Positions 1 to 8,637 of a stretch of 64,000 nt of DNA are shown piece by piece (the first letter of the stretch is position 1; each line of letters starts with the position of its first letter). A program made the position numbers and the translations under genes. Where the stretch lies: NCBI RefSeq assembly GCF_000009905.1, contig NC_006177.1, positions 1,798,001 to 1,862,000 on the forward strand, in the 5' to 3' direction. The stretch is from Symbiobacterium thermophilum IAM 14863 (GTDB lineage Bacteria; Bacillota; Sulfobacillia; Symbiobacteriales; Symbiobacteriaceae). The notes under the pieces are model-generated. The model saw only the letters and a list, made by a program, of their open reading frames with translations. It made no database searches and had not been told where the DNA came from.

Positions 1-1
1 G

Positions 2-730
2 GACGTGGTCTTCATGGGCCTCGGCCCGTTCTTCGTGGGCTGGGGAAAGGGGATCGACTGGAAGATCGCAGCGGCCATGCAGGACATGCCGATCGGCCTG
101 AACAGTGCCAAACCGGGCGCCACGAGCCTCAGGGACATCGGGCCGGAGGACCGGATTGCCCTGCCGGGGATCAACTCGATCCAGCATGTGATGCTGGCCA
201 TGGAGGCCCAGAAGCAGCTGGGCGATCCCCGGGCCCTCGACGAACTGCTGGTGGCCATGCCGCATCCCGAGGGCGAGCGGGCGCTCCTGGCGGGAAGTGA
301 GATCACTTTCCACTACACCGCGCCGCCCTACCTGCAGCGGGAGCGGCAGCAGCCCGGCATCGCCAAGATCGTCGACTCGTACGAAACCATGGGCCAGAAG
401 CACACGTTCAACGTGATGGTGGTGCCTGCCCGGTTCAAGGAGGAGAACCCGGAGCTCTACCAGGCCCTGGTGGACGCGTACACCGAAGCGACGGAATGGG
501 TGAGGGCGAACCCCGCCGAGGCCGCGGACCTGATGATCCGGCTGGGCGACCGGACGGACCGGGACGAGTTGATCGCGCAGATTACCCACCCGGACGTGGT
601 CTGGACCATCGAACCCCACGGTCTGATGAAGATCGTCACGTTCATGAAAGAGGCGGGTTTCCTCGATAAGGCGCCCGCCGACTGGAGGGAGGTCACCTGG
701 GAGAACCTTCATCACCTGAACGGCAACTGA
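2..730 (+). CDS. ABC transporter substrate-binding protein, NMT1/sulfonate type (5' end missing)
   Basis: C-terminal part of an extracellular solute-binding protein of the nitrate/sulfonate/taurine (NMT1/THI5-like) kind; it would capture a small organic ligand and deliver it to a membrane permease. The frame is open from the first base, so the signal peptide and N-terminal lobe lie upstream of the window. The visible 242 residues include a segment like the hinge and second lobe of the family (A-L-P-G-I-N-S, later N-V-M-V-V-P), then an acidic helical tail. It ends at a strong hairpin, so it is the last gene of its operon. The ligand cannot be told from sequence alone. Confidence 0.75.
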   Translation, partial: DVVFMGLGPFFVGWGKGIDWKIAAAMQDMPIGLNSAKPGATSLRDIGPEDRIALPGINSIQHVMLAMEAQKQLGDPRALDELLVAMPHPEGERALLAGSEITFHYTAPPYLQRERQQPGIAKIVDSYETMGQKHTFNVMVVPARFKEENPELYQALVDAYTEATEWVRANPAEAADLMIRLGDRTDRDELIAQITHPDVVWTIEPHGLMKIVTFMKEAGFLDKAPADWREVTWENLHHLNGN

Positions 731-732
731 GA

Positions 733-780
733 GCGCGCATCACCAGCCCGCCCCGCGTGAGGGGGGCTGGTGATGCGCGC
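733..780. terminator. Long hairpin after the ABC binding protein
   Basis: A perfect 17-bp stem (733-749 with 764-780) with a GC-rich loop lies directly after the stop codon at 730. It also lies just past the stop of the convergent transposase remnant, so it can end transcription from both sides. The T-tract on the plus side is poor. Confidence 0.7.
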
Positions 781-791
781 GATGGCCCGTT

Positions 792-1319
792 TCAGTCGGT
801 CGGGAGTTCACCGGAATCGCCGGGTGCGGCGTGGGTCGCGCCCTTGCGGGCGCGGCGCCCCGCGAGCCGCCACGCCCCCCTGCTCCGACAGCGCACCCCG
901 GCCTCGTCCAGCACCAGCCGGATGGTCTCCTTGCTGATCCCGTCGACGATGTGGAGCTGCACGAGGGCCTCCTGCAGGCGCGAGAGCGACCAGCAGGGCC
1001 ACGGAAACCCAGCGACCTGGGGGGGCGTGAGGGCCAGCTTCACGATGCGGGCCCGCTGGTTGGCATCGAAGACCCGGGGTCGACCGCCGCAGTACGCCGG
1101 CTTCAACGCGTCCAGGCCGTGCTCGTTAAAGTGGTGGATGACGTGGCGCACGTGGTCGACGGAACAGTGGAAGCGCTGGGCGATCTGCGGCGCCGTCAGC
1201 CCCTGCGCCGAGGCGAGCACGATGGCCGCCCGCCGGCTGCTCACCACCCGGTGGCGGCGCCGGGCGGCGCGCTCCAGCTCGGCGCGCTCCTCGGCCGACA
1301 GCTCTCGGACGAAAATCAC
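792..1319 (-). pseudogene. IS630-family transposase, N-terminal half only
   Basis: The 175-residue product has the N-terminal winged/helix-turn-helix region of IS630-type transposases: a segment with R-A-A-I-V-L-A-S-A-Q-G, a helix-turn-helix around A-P-Q-I-A-Q-R-F-H-C-S, then G-L-D-A-L-K and a second helical domain with S-K-E-T-I-R. The GTG start at 1319 follows an AGGAGG site. Family members run to about 340 residues and carry a DDE catalytic domain, which is absent here: the frame stops right beside the 733-780 hairpin. No terminal inverted repeats or target duplication could be recognised, so this is read as a dead remnant. Confidence 0.7.
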
Positions 1320-1697
1320 CCTGCATCCTCCTAGCAACAGCTGTTGATTAAGGGTTCGCAGTCCCTTCAAAAAGTCCTTCCTACCTGGTTTTTCGCTGGC
1401 AGAAATCCAGATTGACGTTTTTGGACGATCTTCTGGACAGAGGACATAGCTTTTTGGTATCGTTATTTGGTGAGATATCAGGAGCAGTTTCAGAAGCGAG
1501 GGGATGGAAGGCAGCGACTCCACCTGTTCAGGCTCCAGCGCCCCCGTGCCGTGGGACCTGGATCTTTTTCTTTGTGAACAGGGGACTTTGCGAAGTTCCG
1601 CTCTCGTCTGAAGACTCCTGAACCCCCGGTGCGCCGCCCCGAGGCCGGGCGCAGGGGCGGACGGATCCGTGATTCAGCACGTCAGGGAGGTGTTGCT
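1320..1697. other. Gene-free stretch between transposase remnant and mrpA
   Basis: About 380 bases, locally AT-rich around 1340-1480, unlike the rest of the window. It must hold the promoter of the transposase remnant (reading left) and of the mrp operon (reading right). I see no convincing -35/-10 pair, no RNA gene and no clean insertion-sequence end. Confidence 0.4.
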
Positions 1698-4010
1698 TTG
1701 GCGCAGGCGCTGGCATCGATCGCACTTCCGCTGATCGCCGCCTTCATGATGCCCGTGCTCTACCGGTGGCTCCGGTGGCGCCTGGGCGTGGCGGCGACCG
1801 CCGTAGCTGCAGTGACGTTCGTCCTCGTGGTGCTGACCCCCGAAATGTCGCTGGTCATCCCGTGGGTCCCGCAACTGGGGATCGACCTCTCCATACACGT
1901 CGACGGGTGGGGCCGGCTGTTTGCCCTGCTCATTGCCGGGATCGGCACGCTCGTCGTCCTCTATAGCATTCCCTACCTGGGCGCCCGGGAGGACCTGGGG
2001 AAGTTTTACGCCTACCTCCTGCTCTTCATGGGCGCGATGCTCGGCGTGGTGTACGCCGGCAACCTGATGCTCATGTACGTGTTCTGGGAGTTGACCTCGA
2101 TCAGCTCCTTCCTGCTGATCGGCTTCTGGAACACCCGCGACGACGCCCAGTACGGCGCCCTGAAGGCGATCCTGATCACCTTCGGGGGCGGCCTCTGCAT
2201 GCTGGGCGGCCTGGCGATTCTCGGCACGGTGGGCGGCACCTTCGAGCTGTCGGCGCTGCTCGCGAAACAGGCCGAGCTGCTGGGGCACCCGCTGGTCACC
2301 GTGGCGCTGGTCCTGCTGCTGATCGGCGCCTTCACCAAGTCTGCTCAGTTTCCCTTCCATATCTGGCTTCCCGACGCGATGGCGGCCCCCACGCCGGTCT
2401 CTGCCTACCTGCACTCGGCCACCATGGTCAAGGCCGGGCTCTACCTGATCGGCCGCCTCTGGCCGATCTTCCACACGCACCCGCTCTGGGTGCCCGTCGT
2501 GGCCGCGGTCGGCATGGTGACGATGGTGGTGGGATCCTTCCTCGCCGTGCAGAAGACCGACCTGAAGGCCGTCCTCGCGCTGTCCACCATCTCGCAGCTG
2601 GGTCTCATCATGTGGCTGTTCGGCCTGGGAACCCCGGAAGCCACCCAGGCGGCCGCGTTTCACCTGCTCAACCACTCCACGTTCAAGGCGCTTCTGTTCA
2701 TGGTCGTCGGCATCATCGACCACCAGACCGGCACCCGTGAGATCCCGCTCCTCTCGGGGCTGCGGAGGGCCATGCCCGTGTCCGCGGGACTGGCGATGGT
2801 GGGCGCCGCCTCCATGGCCGGGGTACCGCTGCTCAACGGCTTCCTCTCCAAGGAGATGTTCCTGACAGCGGTCCACGGCTCTTCCATGGGCGCGGCGGGG
2901 GCGCTGGTCGCGACGGGCGCCTCCCTGCTCACGACCCTCTACTGCCTCATCCTCGGGCACAAGATCTGGTTCGGCGAGCCCCACGAGACCCCGGACGTGC
3001 CGGAGGAAGGGTCGCCGTCCATCCTGGTGCCTCCGCTGCTCCTGGCGGTCATCATCGTCGCCGTCGGCATCTACCCGGGGCTCGTCGAGTCGGCGATTGT
3101 CACCCCCGCCGTGGCGGCGGTGCTGCAGGGGCCGGCGGACCTGCCGCACATCGCGCTCTGGCACGGGTTCACCCCCGCCCTGCTGATGACGGCCATCGCC
3201 CTGGGCGGCGGCGTGCTCGCCTACGCGGGGCTGCCCCGCGTGCTGGCTGCCTTCCGGCGGTTCACCCCGCAGCGGTACCATCTGAACGCCCTGTACGACC
3301 TCCTCTGGTGGAAGAACCAGGTGGTGGAGAAGGCGGCGAAGTGGATCACCAACCGGCAGATGACCGGTTACCTGCGCGACTACCTCGCATACACCCTGGG
3401 CGCCCTGGTGGTGCTCTTCTTCGGGACGATGATCGTCCGGCGCGCCGGAATCCCGCAGCTCACGCTGTCGCCTGTCGGGCCCTGGGAGCTCCTGCTGATG
3501 GCGATCATCGTCGCCGGTGCGGTGGCCAGCACACGCGTCACCAGCCGCCTGGCGGCCGTCATGTCCATCTCGCTGGTGGGCCTGCCGCTGTCGCTGCTCT
3601 TCGCCCTCCTCCGGGCGCCGGACCTGGCCCTCACGCAGGTGGTCGTCGAGGTGATCACCACCGTGCTCTTCCTGCTGGTCTTCCCGCACCTGCGGCAGAT
3701 CACGGTCTACCCGCGCAGGCCGGGCAGGCTGAATACCAACCTGCTGGTGGCGATCGGCGTCGGCGCGCTGGGCACGGTGGTCACGCTTCTGGCCAACGGG
3801 GCCCGCCTGTTTCCGCCAAGGGTGGCGGAGTGGCTGGTGGAGAACAGCTACCGGCTGGGCGGCGGGAACAACGTCGTCAACGTGATCCTCGTGGATTTCC
3901 GCGGGTTCGACACGATGGGGGAGATCACGGTGCTCACCGTGGCCGGACTCGCGGTGTACATGCTGATCCGGCTGCGGAAGGACCACCAGGCGAAAGGGGG
4001 GAGGAGCTAG
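1698..4010 (+). CDS. mrpA: Mrp cation/proton antiporter subunit A
   Basis: Largest subunit of the Mrp (Mnh) multisubunit Na+/H+ antiporter, an integral membrane complex related to respiratory complex I. The N-terminal two thirds match NuoL-type antiporter subunits: the transmembrane Glu in M-Y-V-F-W-E-L-T, and the loop T-K-S-A-Q-F-P-F-H-I-W-L-P-D-A-M with a Lys in S-A-T-M-V-K-A-G. The C-terminal third is the MrpA-specific extension with further helices. I choose the TTG at 1698, which has GGGAGG seven bases upstream; the frame is open earlier but without a site. The product is about 770 residues, slightly shorter than the roughly 800 usual in Bacillus. First gene of mrpABCDEFG; the mrpB ATG follows the stop immediately. 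Confidence 0.93.
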   Translation: MAQALASIALPLIAAFMMPVLYRWLRWRLGVAATAVAAVTFVLVVLTPEMSLVIPWVPQLGIDLSIHVDGWGRLFALLIAGIGTLVVLYSIPYLGAREDLGKFYAYLLLFMGAMLGVVYAGNLMLMYVFWELTSISSFLLIGFWNTRDDAQYGALKAILITFGGGLCMLGGLAILGTVGGTFELSALLAKQAELLGHPLVTVALVLLLIGAFTKSAQFPFHIWLPDAMAAPTPVSAYLHSATMVKAGLYLIGRLWPIFHTHPLWVPVVAAVGMVTMVVGSFLAVQKTDLKAVLALSTISQLGLIMWLFGLGTPEATQAAAFHLLNHSTFKALLFMVVGIIDHQTGTREIPLLSGLRRAMPVSAGLAMVGAASMAGVPLLNGFLSKEMFLTAVHGSSMGAAGALVATGASLLTTLYCLILGHKIWFGEPHETPDVPEEGSPSILVPPLLLAVIIVAVGIYPGLVESAIVTPAVAAVLQGPADLPHIALWHGFTPALLMTAIALGGGVLAYAGLPRVLAAFRRFTPQRYHLNALYDLLWWKNQVVEKAAKWITNRQMTGYLRDYLAYTLGALVVLFFGTMIVRRAGIPQLTLSPVGPWELLLMAIIVAGAVASTRVTSRLAAVMSISLVGLPLSLLFALLRAPDLALTQVVVEVITTVLFLLVFPHLRQITVYPRRPGRLNTNLLVAIGVGALGTVVTLLANGARLFPPRVAEWLVENSYRLGGGNNVVNVILVDFRGFDTMGEITVLTVAGLAVYMLIRLRKDHQAKGGRS

Positions 4011-4505
4011 ATGGTCCGCGCGCAGATCGAACAGAACCCGATCGTCCGGGTTGTCGTCCACACGTCGCTGTACGGCCTGAAGCTCCTCGCCGTCTGGATC
4101 CTGCTGCGGGGCCACCACGAGCCGGGCGGCGGCTTCATCGCCGGTCTCCTGATCGCGGCGGCAATCGCCATGCAGGGGGTGGCGTTCGGCACGGACGCCG
4201 CGCAGGCCATCTTCCCGCTCCCTCCCCAGTACCTGCTGGGCGGCGGCCTGCTGATCTCGTTCGCGACCGTGCTGGGTCCGGCACTGGCGGGACATGCCTT
4301 CATGGAGCACAGCGCAGGGGTGATCGTGCTGCCCCTTCTGGGCGAGCTGCACTGGTCCACGGCGGTGCTCTTTGACATCGGCGTCTTCCTCGTGGTCGTG
4401 GGCACGATGAAGACCGTCCTGCTCAGCATCGCCACGGATCCGGTGCGCCGCCGCCCATCCGCGGCGGAAGGCGGAGCCCCCAGCCCTGACAGGGAGGTGT
4501 CGTAG
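4011..4505 (+). CDS. mrpB: Mrp antiporter subunit B
   Basis: A 164-residue membrane protein of the MnhB family. It has four predicted helices and the family signature H-H-E-P-G-G-G-F-I-A-G-L after the first helix. MrpB is needed for assembly and activity of the full Mrp complex. The ATG directly follows the mrpA stop codon, so the two are probably translated in tandem. Confidence 0.92.
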   Translation: MVRAQIEQNPIVRVVVHTSLYGLKLLAVWILLRGHHEPGGGFIAGLLIAAAIAMQGVAFGTDAAQAIFPLPPQYLLGGGLLISFATVLGPALAGHAFMEHSAGVIVLPLLGELHWSTAVLFDIGVFLVVVGTMKTVLLSIATDPVRRRPSAAEGGAPSPDREVS

Positions 4506-4508
4506 CCG

Positions 4509-4892
4509 GTGGAACTGCTTGCTGCACTGGTCATCGGCCTGCTCCTGGGTGTGGGCACCTACCTGCTCCTGGAGCGGAACATGATCCGGATCGTGCTGGG
4601 AACCATGCTGATCAACTACGCCACCAACTTCATGCTCCTCACCTCCGGCCGGCTGAAGACGGGGCGTGCGCCCTTCCTGGGCGGAAGCGACGTGCAGCTC
4701 GCGGCGGAGGGCAGCGGCGGCATTATCGTGGACGGCATCTCGTATGTCGACCCCGTGCCGCAGGCTCTGATCCTGACGTCGATCGTCATCGGCCTGGCGA
4801 CGACCGCCTTCGCCTTCGTCCTGTCGTACCGGACGGTCCAGGAGTGCGATACCGACGATCTGCTGCTGCTGCGGGGGGTGGAGCATGAGTAA
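4509..4892 (+). CDS. mrpC: Mrp antiporter subunit C (NuoK-like)
   Basis: A 127-residue, three-helix membrane protein of the MnhC/NuoK family. The conserved stretch R-N-M-I-R-I-V-L-G plus helix residues N-Y-A-T-N is visible near residues 20-40. The GTG start at 4509 has GGGAGGTG at 4491-4498. In complex I the homologous NuoK forms part of the proton pathway. The gene overlaps mrpD by eight bases, which suggests translational coupling. Confidence 0.9.
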   Translation: MELLAALVIGLLLGVGTYLLLERNMIRIVLGTMLINYATNFMLLTSGRLKTGRAPFLGGSDVQLAAEGSGGIIVDGISYVDPVPQALILTSIVIGLATTAFAFVLSYRTVQECDTDDLLLLRGVEHE

Positions 4893-6369
4893 CCTCGTCG
4901 CCTACCCCGCACTGCTCTGCTTCGGCACCGGCATTGTCCAGCTGCTCCTGCACAGGCGGGTGGCCCTCCAGCGGGCGGTTGCCCTCTTGTCGTCGATTGC
5001 GGGGATTGTGCTCTCGGTTCTGCTTACGTACACCATCTGGACCTCCGGCATTCAGGTCCAGACGGCCGGCGGGTGGCCGGTGCCCTTCGGCATCACGCTG
5101 ACGGCGGACCTGTTCAGCGGGATGATGATGATCCTCGCGGCCGTCGTGCTCTTTACGTCCATCCTCTACATTTTCCGGGACATGAACCCGGACAGTGAAC
5201 GGACCTTCTTCTACCCTGTGCTCTTCTTCATGATGGCCGGCGTCAACCTCAGCTTCGCCACCGGCGACATCTTCAACCTGTACGTCGCCTTCGAGGTGAT
5301 GCTGATCTCGTCCTATTTCCTGATGGCTCTGGGGAGCACGGGCCCGCAGGTGCGGGAGGGCCTGAAGTACCTGCTGCTGAACACGGTGGCCTCGAGCCTC
5401 TTCCTGTTCGGCGTGGCCCTGCTCTACGGCGTCACCTCGTCGCTGAACATGGCGGACATCGCCGCCAAGGCGGCGTCCGAGCCCGGCAACCCCTACATCA
5501 CCCTGTCGGGGATGCTGTTCCTGGTCGTGTTCGCCGCGAAGGGCGCGCTCTTTCCCTTCTACTGGTGGCTGCCCCGCTCGTACTACTACGTGCCCAACGG
5601 CATCGCCCCGCTGTTCGCGTCGATGCTGACCAAGGTGGGGGTGTACGGCCTCATCCGGGTGTTCACCCTGATCTTCATCCACGACAGCGGCCTGACCCAC
5701 TCGCTGCTGCTGGTCATCGGCGGCCTCACGATGTTCCTCGGCGTGATGGGCGCGATCTCCCAGTACGACTTCAAGGCCATCCTGAGCTACCACATCATCA
5801 GCCAGATCGGATACATGATCATGGGCCTGGGCCTGTATACGGTCCTGGGGCTTGCCGGAGCGGTGTTCTACATCGCACACCACATCATCGTCAAGTCCGG
5901 CCTGTTCCTGCTCTCCGGGGCGACCAGCCGGATCACGGGTCAGACGGACTTCAAGCACTACTCCGGCCTGCTGGCCTCCTACCCCGGACTGGCCTACACG
6001 TTCTTCGCCACCGCCATCTCGCTGGCCGGCGTGCCGCCCTTCTCGGGCTTCTTCGCCAAGTTCGCCCTGCTCCGGGCGGCGGTGGAGAAGGGGGCCTGGG
6101 GCATTGCAGCGGTGTCGCTGCTGGTCTCGTTCTTCACCCTGTTCTCCATGATCAAGATCTTCCGCAAGGCCTACTGGGGACGGCCCTCCGGTCAGCGGAT
6201 CCAGCGCACCAGGCGGGACTACTTCGCGGCCCTGACCCCCGCCGTGATCCTGCTGGCGCTTTCCGTCGCGATGGGCCTGGGCGGCGGCTACATGATGGAG
6301 TTCGCGCTGGCGACGGCAGACCAGCTTATGCATCCCAACATCTACGTTGAAGCCGTCCTGGGGAGGTGA
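4885..6369 (+). CDS. mrpD: Mrp antiporter subunit D (NuoM/N-like)
   Basis: A 494-residue polytopic antiporter subunit, the second NuoL/M/N-type subunit of the Mrp complex. It has the transmembrane Glu in Y-V-A-F-E-V-M-L and the Lys-bearing segment A-K-G-A-L-F-P-F-Y-W-W-L-P. A second conserved region is K-A-I-L-S-Y-H-I-I-S-Q-I-G, with the His-rich helix A-H-H-I-I-V-K-S. Length and order are typical. The ATG lies within the end of mrpC. Confidence 0.93.
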   Translation: MSNLVAYPALLCFGTGIVQLLLHRRVALQRAVALLSSIAGIVLSVLLTYTIWTSGIQVQTAGGWPVPFGITLTADLFSGMMMILAAVVLFTSILYIFRDMNPDSERTFFYPVLFFMMAGVNLSFATGDIFNLYVAFEVMLISSYFLMALGSTGPQVREGLKYLLLNTVASSLFLFGVALLYGVTSSLNMADIAAKAASEPGNPYITLSGMLFLVVFAAKGALFPFYWWLPRSYYYVPNGIAPLFASMLTKVGVYGLIRVFTLIFIHDSGLTHSLLLVIGGLTMFLGVMGAISQYDFKAILSYHIISQIGYMIMGLGLYTVLGLAGAVFYIAHHIIVKSGLFLLSGATSRITGQTDFKHYSGLLASYPGLAYTFFATAISLAGVPPFSGFFAKFALLRAAVEKGAWGIAAVSLLVSFFTLFSMIKIFRKAYWGRPSGQRIQRTRRDYFAALTPAVILLALSVAMGLGGGYMMEFALATADQLMHPNIYVEAVLGR

Positions 6370-6374
6370 GCGCC

Positions 6375-6887
6375 GTGGACGCCCGAGTTCGCACCGGAAT
6401 CCTCGTGGTGCTGTTCGCGTTTCTCTGGATGATCCTGCAGGAGTCCTACACCCTCGGCAGCTTCGTCGGCGGGCTGGTCGTGGGCCTGGTGATCCTGCTG
6501 ATCTTCCCGGCGCCGGTCCACGGGCTCATCAACCCCTACGTGAGGCGGCCAGGCGGCATCTTCCGCTGGCTGGTGAGCGCCGCCCACCTGTTCCTGTACT
6601 ACACGCGGCACTGGCTGAGGGGCAATGCCGAAATGGCGCGCCTGATGCTGCGCCGGGACCTGAGCACGATCACGCCCGGCGTGCTGAAGTTCCCCCTGCG
6701 GGTCCGGCAGCCCGGGCAGGTGGCCCTGCTGGCCAACCTGATCACCGTGACCCCCGGCTCTTACACCGTCGAGGTGTCCGATGACTGGGACGTGCTCTAT
6801 CTGCACGTCATCGATGCCTCCGATGCCGAGGCGGCACTTGCCCCGATCCGGCGGATCGAGGAGCTGATCATGGAGGTGTTGCAGTGA
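6375..6887 (+). CDS. mrpE: Mrp antiporter subunit E
   Basis: Membrane protein of the MnhE family, about 170 residues. It has two N-terminal helices and a soluble C-terminal domain containing T-V-T-P-G-S-Y-T-V-E and L-Y-L-H-V-I-D, both typical of the family. The GTG at 6375 is preferred because GGGAGG sits at 6361-6366; an in-frame GTG at 6366 would overlap that site. The end overlaps mrpF by four bases. Confidence 0.88.
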   Translation: MDARVRTGILVVLFAFLWMILQESYTLGSFVGGLVVGLVILLIFPAPVHGLINPYVRRPGGIFRWLVSAAHLFLYYTRHWLRGNAEMARLMLRRDLSTITPGVLKFPLRVRQPGQVALLANLITVTPGSYTVEVSDDWDVLYLHVIDASDAEAALAPIRRIEELIMEVLQ

Positions 6888-7237
6888 TGCTGCAGGCCGT
6901 CCTCTGGATCAGCCTGGTGGGCATGGTCGTCTCCCTGGGTTTCGCCGCCTACCGCACGTTCAGGGGCCCTACCGTCCCGGACCGCATCGCGGCCATCGAT
7001 GCCTTCGGCACGGTGCTCATCCAGACGTTGATCGTCGGTGCGATCCTGCTGAACGACCCGCAGTACCTGGCGTATGCCGTGGTCCTCGCCGCGATCAACT
7101 ACGTCTCGACCGTTGCGCTGGGAAAGTACCTTCAGAGGGGTGGTGTCATTGGCCACGGAGATCCTCATCGGCCTGTTGGTCCTGCTGGGGACCGCGGCGG
7201 CGGTGCTGGGGACGCTGGGGCTCGTCCGGATGCCTGA
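6884..7237 (+). CDS. mrpF: Mrp antiporter subunit F with out-of-family tail
   Basis: Small three-helix subunit of the Mrp complex. The family core runs to about residue 90 (T-F-R-G-P-T-V-P-D-R-I and A-L-G-K-Y-L-Q-R-G-G-V-I). MrpF proteins usually end about there, at 90-95 residues. Here the frame continues to 117 residues with a Gly/Asp/Arg-rich tail read from the beginning of mrpG. The overlap with mrpG is about 90 bases. The tail is probably tolerated rather than functional. Confidence 0.85.
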   Translation: MMLQAVLWISLVGMVVSLGFAAYRTFRGPTVPDRIAAIDAFGTVLIQTLIVGAILLNDPQYLAYAVVLAAINYVSTVALGKYLQRGGVIGHGDPHRPVGPAGDRGGGAGDAGARPDA

Positions 7238-7499
7238 TGTGTACAACCGCCTGCACGCGGTCACCATGGCCATCACCTTCGCCACGGTGATGATGGTCCT
7301 GGCCGGCACCCTCTACTTCTCGACCACCCACGGGCTCACGCTGAAGCTGCTCCTGGTGATCCCGTTCGTCTTCTGGACGTCCTCGGCGGGGTCGTTCGTG
7401 ATCGCCCGCGGCGCGCACCGCACCGGCGTGCGGCCGGCCCCCCTCACGATCCGGGACGACCTGCAGGAGGACATCGGCATCGACCAGGAGCAGGAGTGA
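7149..7499 (+). CDS. mrpG: Mrp antiporter subunit G
   Basis: Last subunit of the Mrp complex, a three-helix MnhG protein of 116 residues. The family motif G-T-L-G-L-V-R-M-P-D-V-Y-N-R-L-H-A is clear near the N-terminus. I place the start at TTG 7149, eight bases after AGAGGGG at 7134-7140; GTG at 7143 is an alternative, slightly too close to that site. The operon ends at the hairpin at 7527-7556. Confidence 0.88.
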   Translation: MATEILIGLLVLLGTAAAVLGTLGLVRMPDVYNRLHAVTMAITFATVMMVLAGTLYFSTTHGLTLKLLLVIPFVFWTSSAGSFVIARGAHRTGVRPAPLTIRDDLQEDIGIDQEQE

Positions 7500-7526
7500 A
7501 CCCCCTGCGGACACCTGCGCACAGCA

Positions 7527-7556
7527 AGAGACCACTGCCTGCACGCAGTGGTCTCT
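7527..7556. terminator. Bidirectional hairpin between mrp operon and coiled-coil genes
   Basis: A perfect 12-bp stem (7527-7538 with 7545-7556) with a six-base loop lies between two convergent transcription units. The following T content is modest on both strands. Confidence 0.7.
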
Positions 7557-7576
7557 GTGTCTGTGGGCATCCGGGT

Positions 7577-8014
7577 TTATCCGCCGCCCCGCTCGGCCAC
7601 CGATTCCAGCAGCGACGTCACCCACTGCTGCAACGAGGCGCGCCGCTCTGCGATCTCGGCGCGGATCCGTTCCTGTTCCGCGGCCAGTTCGGCCAGACGG
7701 GCGGCGTGCTCGTCCTCCAGGTCGGCGATCTCCCTGGCCAGCACCAGCGCCTGAATCGGCGCCATCGTCCGGCTGCGCTCGAGCCCCTTCTGCAGCCGCT
7801 CCAGCTTCCGCTGCGCCTCCTGCACCTCGGCCGCCAGCGCCTCGCACTGGGCGGTCAGATCCGCCTCCTCGGCCCTGGCCTGCTCGAGGGCCTCCCGCAG
7901 GTGCTGGATCTCCAGCGCAAACCGTTCCGCCTGCTCCCGGAGCTGCCGCTCGGCCTCCTGCGGGGCGACGCCCAGCAGCTTACGGCGCAGGGGCCGCCCG
8001 TTGGACTGCCGCAT
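7577..8014 (-). CDS. Coiled-coil protein of unknown function (second of a pair)
   Basis: A 145-residue protein, almost entirely heptad-rich Glu/Arg/Ala/Leu sequence predicted to form one long coiled coil. It is preceded by a short N-terminal motif, R-K-L-L-G-V-A-P-Q-E-A, vaguely like the start of DivIVA-type proteins. No signal peptide or membrane segment. The ATG overlaps the stop of the upstream gene as ATGA, so translation is coupled. I do not recognise the family; a structural or cell-division/sporulation scaffold is possible but unproven. Confidence 0.6.
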   Translation of the reverse strand: MRQSNGRPLRRKLLGVAPQEAERQLREQAERFALEIQHLREALEQARAEEADLTAQCEALAAEVQEAQRKLERLQKGLERSRTMAPIQALVLAREIADLEDEHAARLAELAAEQERIRAEIAERRASLQQWVTSLLESVAERGGG

Positions 8015-8448
8015 CAGGGCCGGCCCCCTTCCTGCTCCCGCAGGTACGCCTGCAGCTGGAGGAAGGGCTGCACCGCGGCCAGGATGCCCTCGGCGATCTG
8101 CCGCTCGAGGGCGATCCAGTTGTCCCGCTCCTTCCGGACCGCCTCCAGCTCCGCCTCCCGGTCGGCCAGCTCCCGGCGGTGGCGTTCGGCCACCTCCCGG
8201 CGGCGGACCTCGAACTCGGTCCCCGTCCGGTCGAACTCTTCCAGGACCCGCTGGATCTCCTGCTCCAGCCGCTCCCGCTCCGCCTGGAGCCCGGCCCGCC
8301 GCTGCCGGAGCTGCGCGTTGCGGGCACCCGCCTCCGCCAGCCGGGCCTTCAGGAGGTCCACCTGGGCCCGGTGGCTGGCGCGGCGCGCCGCCAGTTCCGC
8401 CTCCAGGTCGGCGGGGCTGATCCCCAGCGGCCTCAGGGGCGTCTGCAT
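8014..8448 (-). CDS. Coiled-coil protein of unknown function (first of a pair)
   Basis: A 144-residue acidic/basic heptad-repeat protein. The start chosen is the ATG at 8448, after a GGGGG site. Its N-terminus, [13 protein letters not shown], parallels that of the next gene (L-L-G-V-A-P-Q-E-A), so the two look like diverged tandem paralogues that may form a heteromer. The C-terminus ([12 protein letters not shown]) is less charged and may fold differently. The gene is divergent from thpR. Confidence 0.6.
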   Translation of the reverse strand: MQTPLRPLGISPADLEAELAARRASHRAQVDLLKARLAEAGARNAQLRQRRAGLQAERERLEQEIQRVLEEFDRTGTEFEVRRREVAERHRRELADREAELEAVRKERDNWIALERQIAEGILAAVQPFLQLQAYLREQEGGRP

Positions 8449-8637
8449 CCGGCCATTCCCCCCGTGTGCAGGGTCTCGTAGATCAACACGGCGGAAGGCG
8501 CGATAAAGTTCAGTGTCATACTGTCTATACTTCATGCAGGGGGGAGGAACTTCGAACAGATGTTCCGTTTTTTGTGCCCGGTGTGAAGGAATCGGGCGCG
8601 CGGGCGTCGAACTTGCGGGGGAAGGAGGGTGACCGGC

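Noticed and set aside
1674-4886. A 1070-codon open frame on the minus strand opposite mrpABC
   Set aside because: It is opposite clear membrane genes, is rich in His, Gln, Asp and Arg as antisense of GC-rich code usually is, and has no ribosome site or family match. The same holds for other long antisense frames, for example opposite mrpD, der, spoIVA and the GGDEF-EAL gene.
7496-8506. A 336-codon plus-strand frame after mrpG
   Set aside because: It is Arg/Ser/Cys-rich shadow sequence opposite the two coiled-coil genes, which have good starts and heptad patterns.
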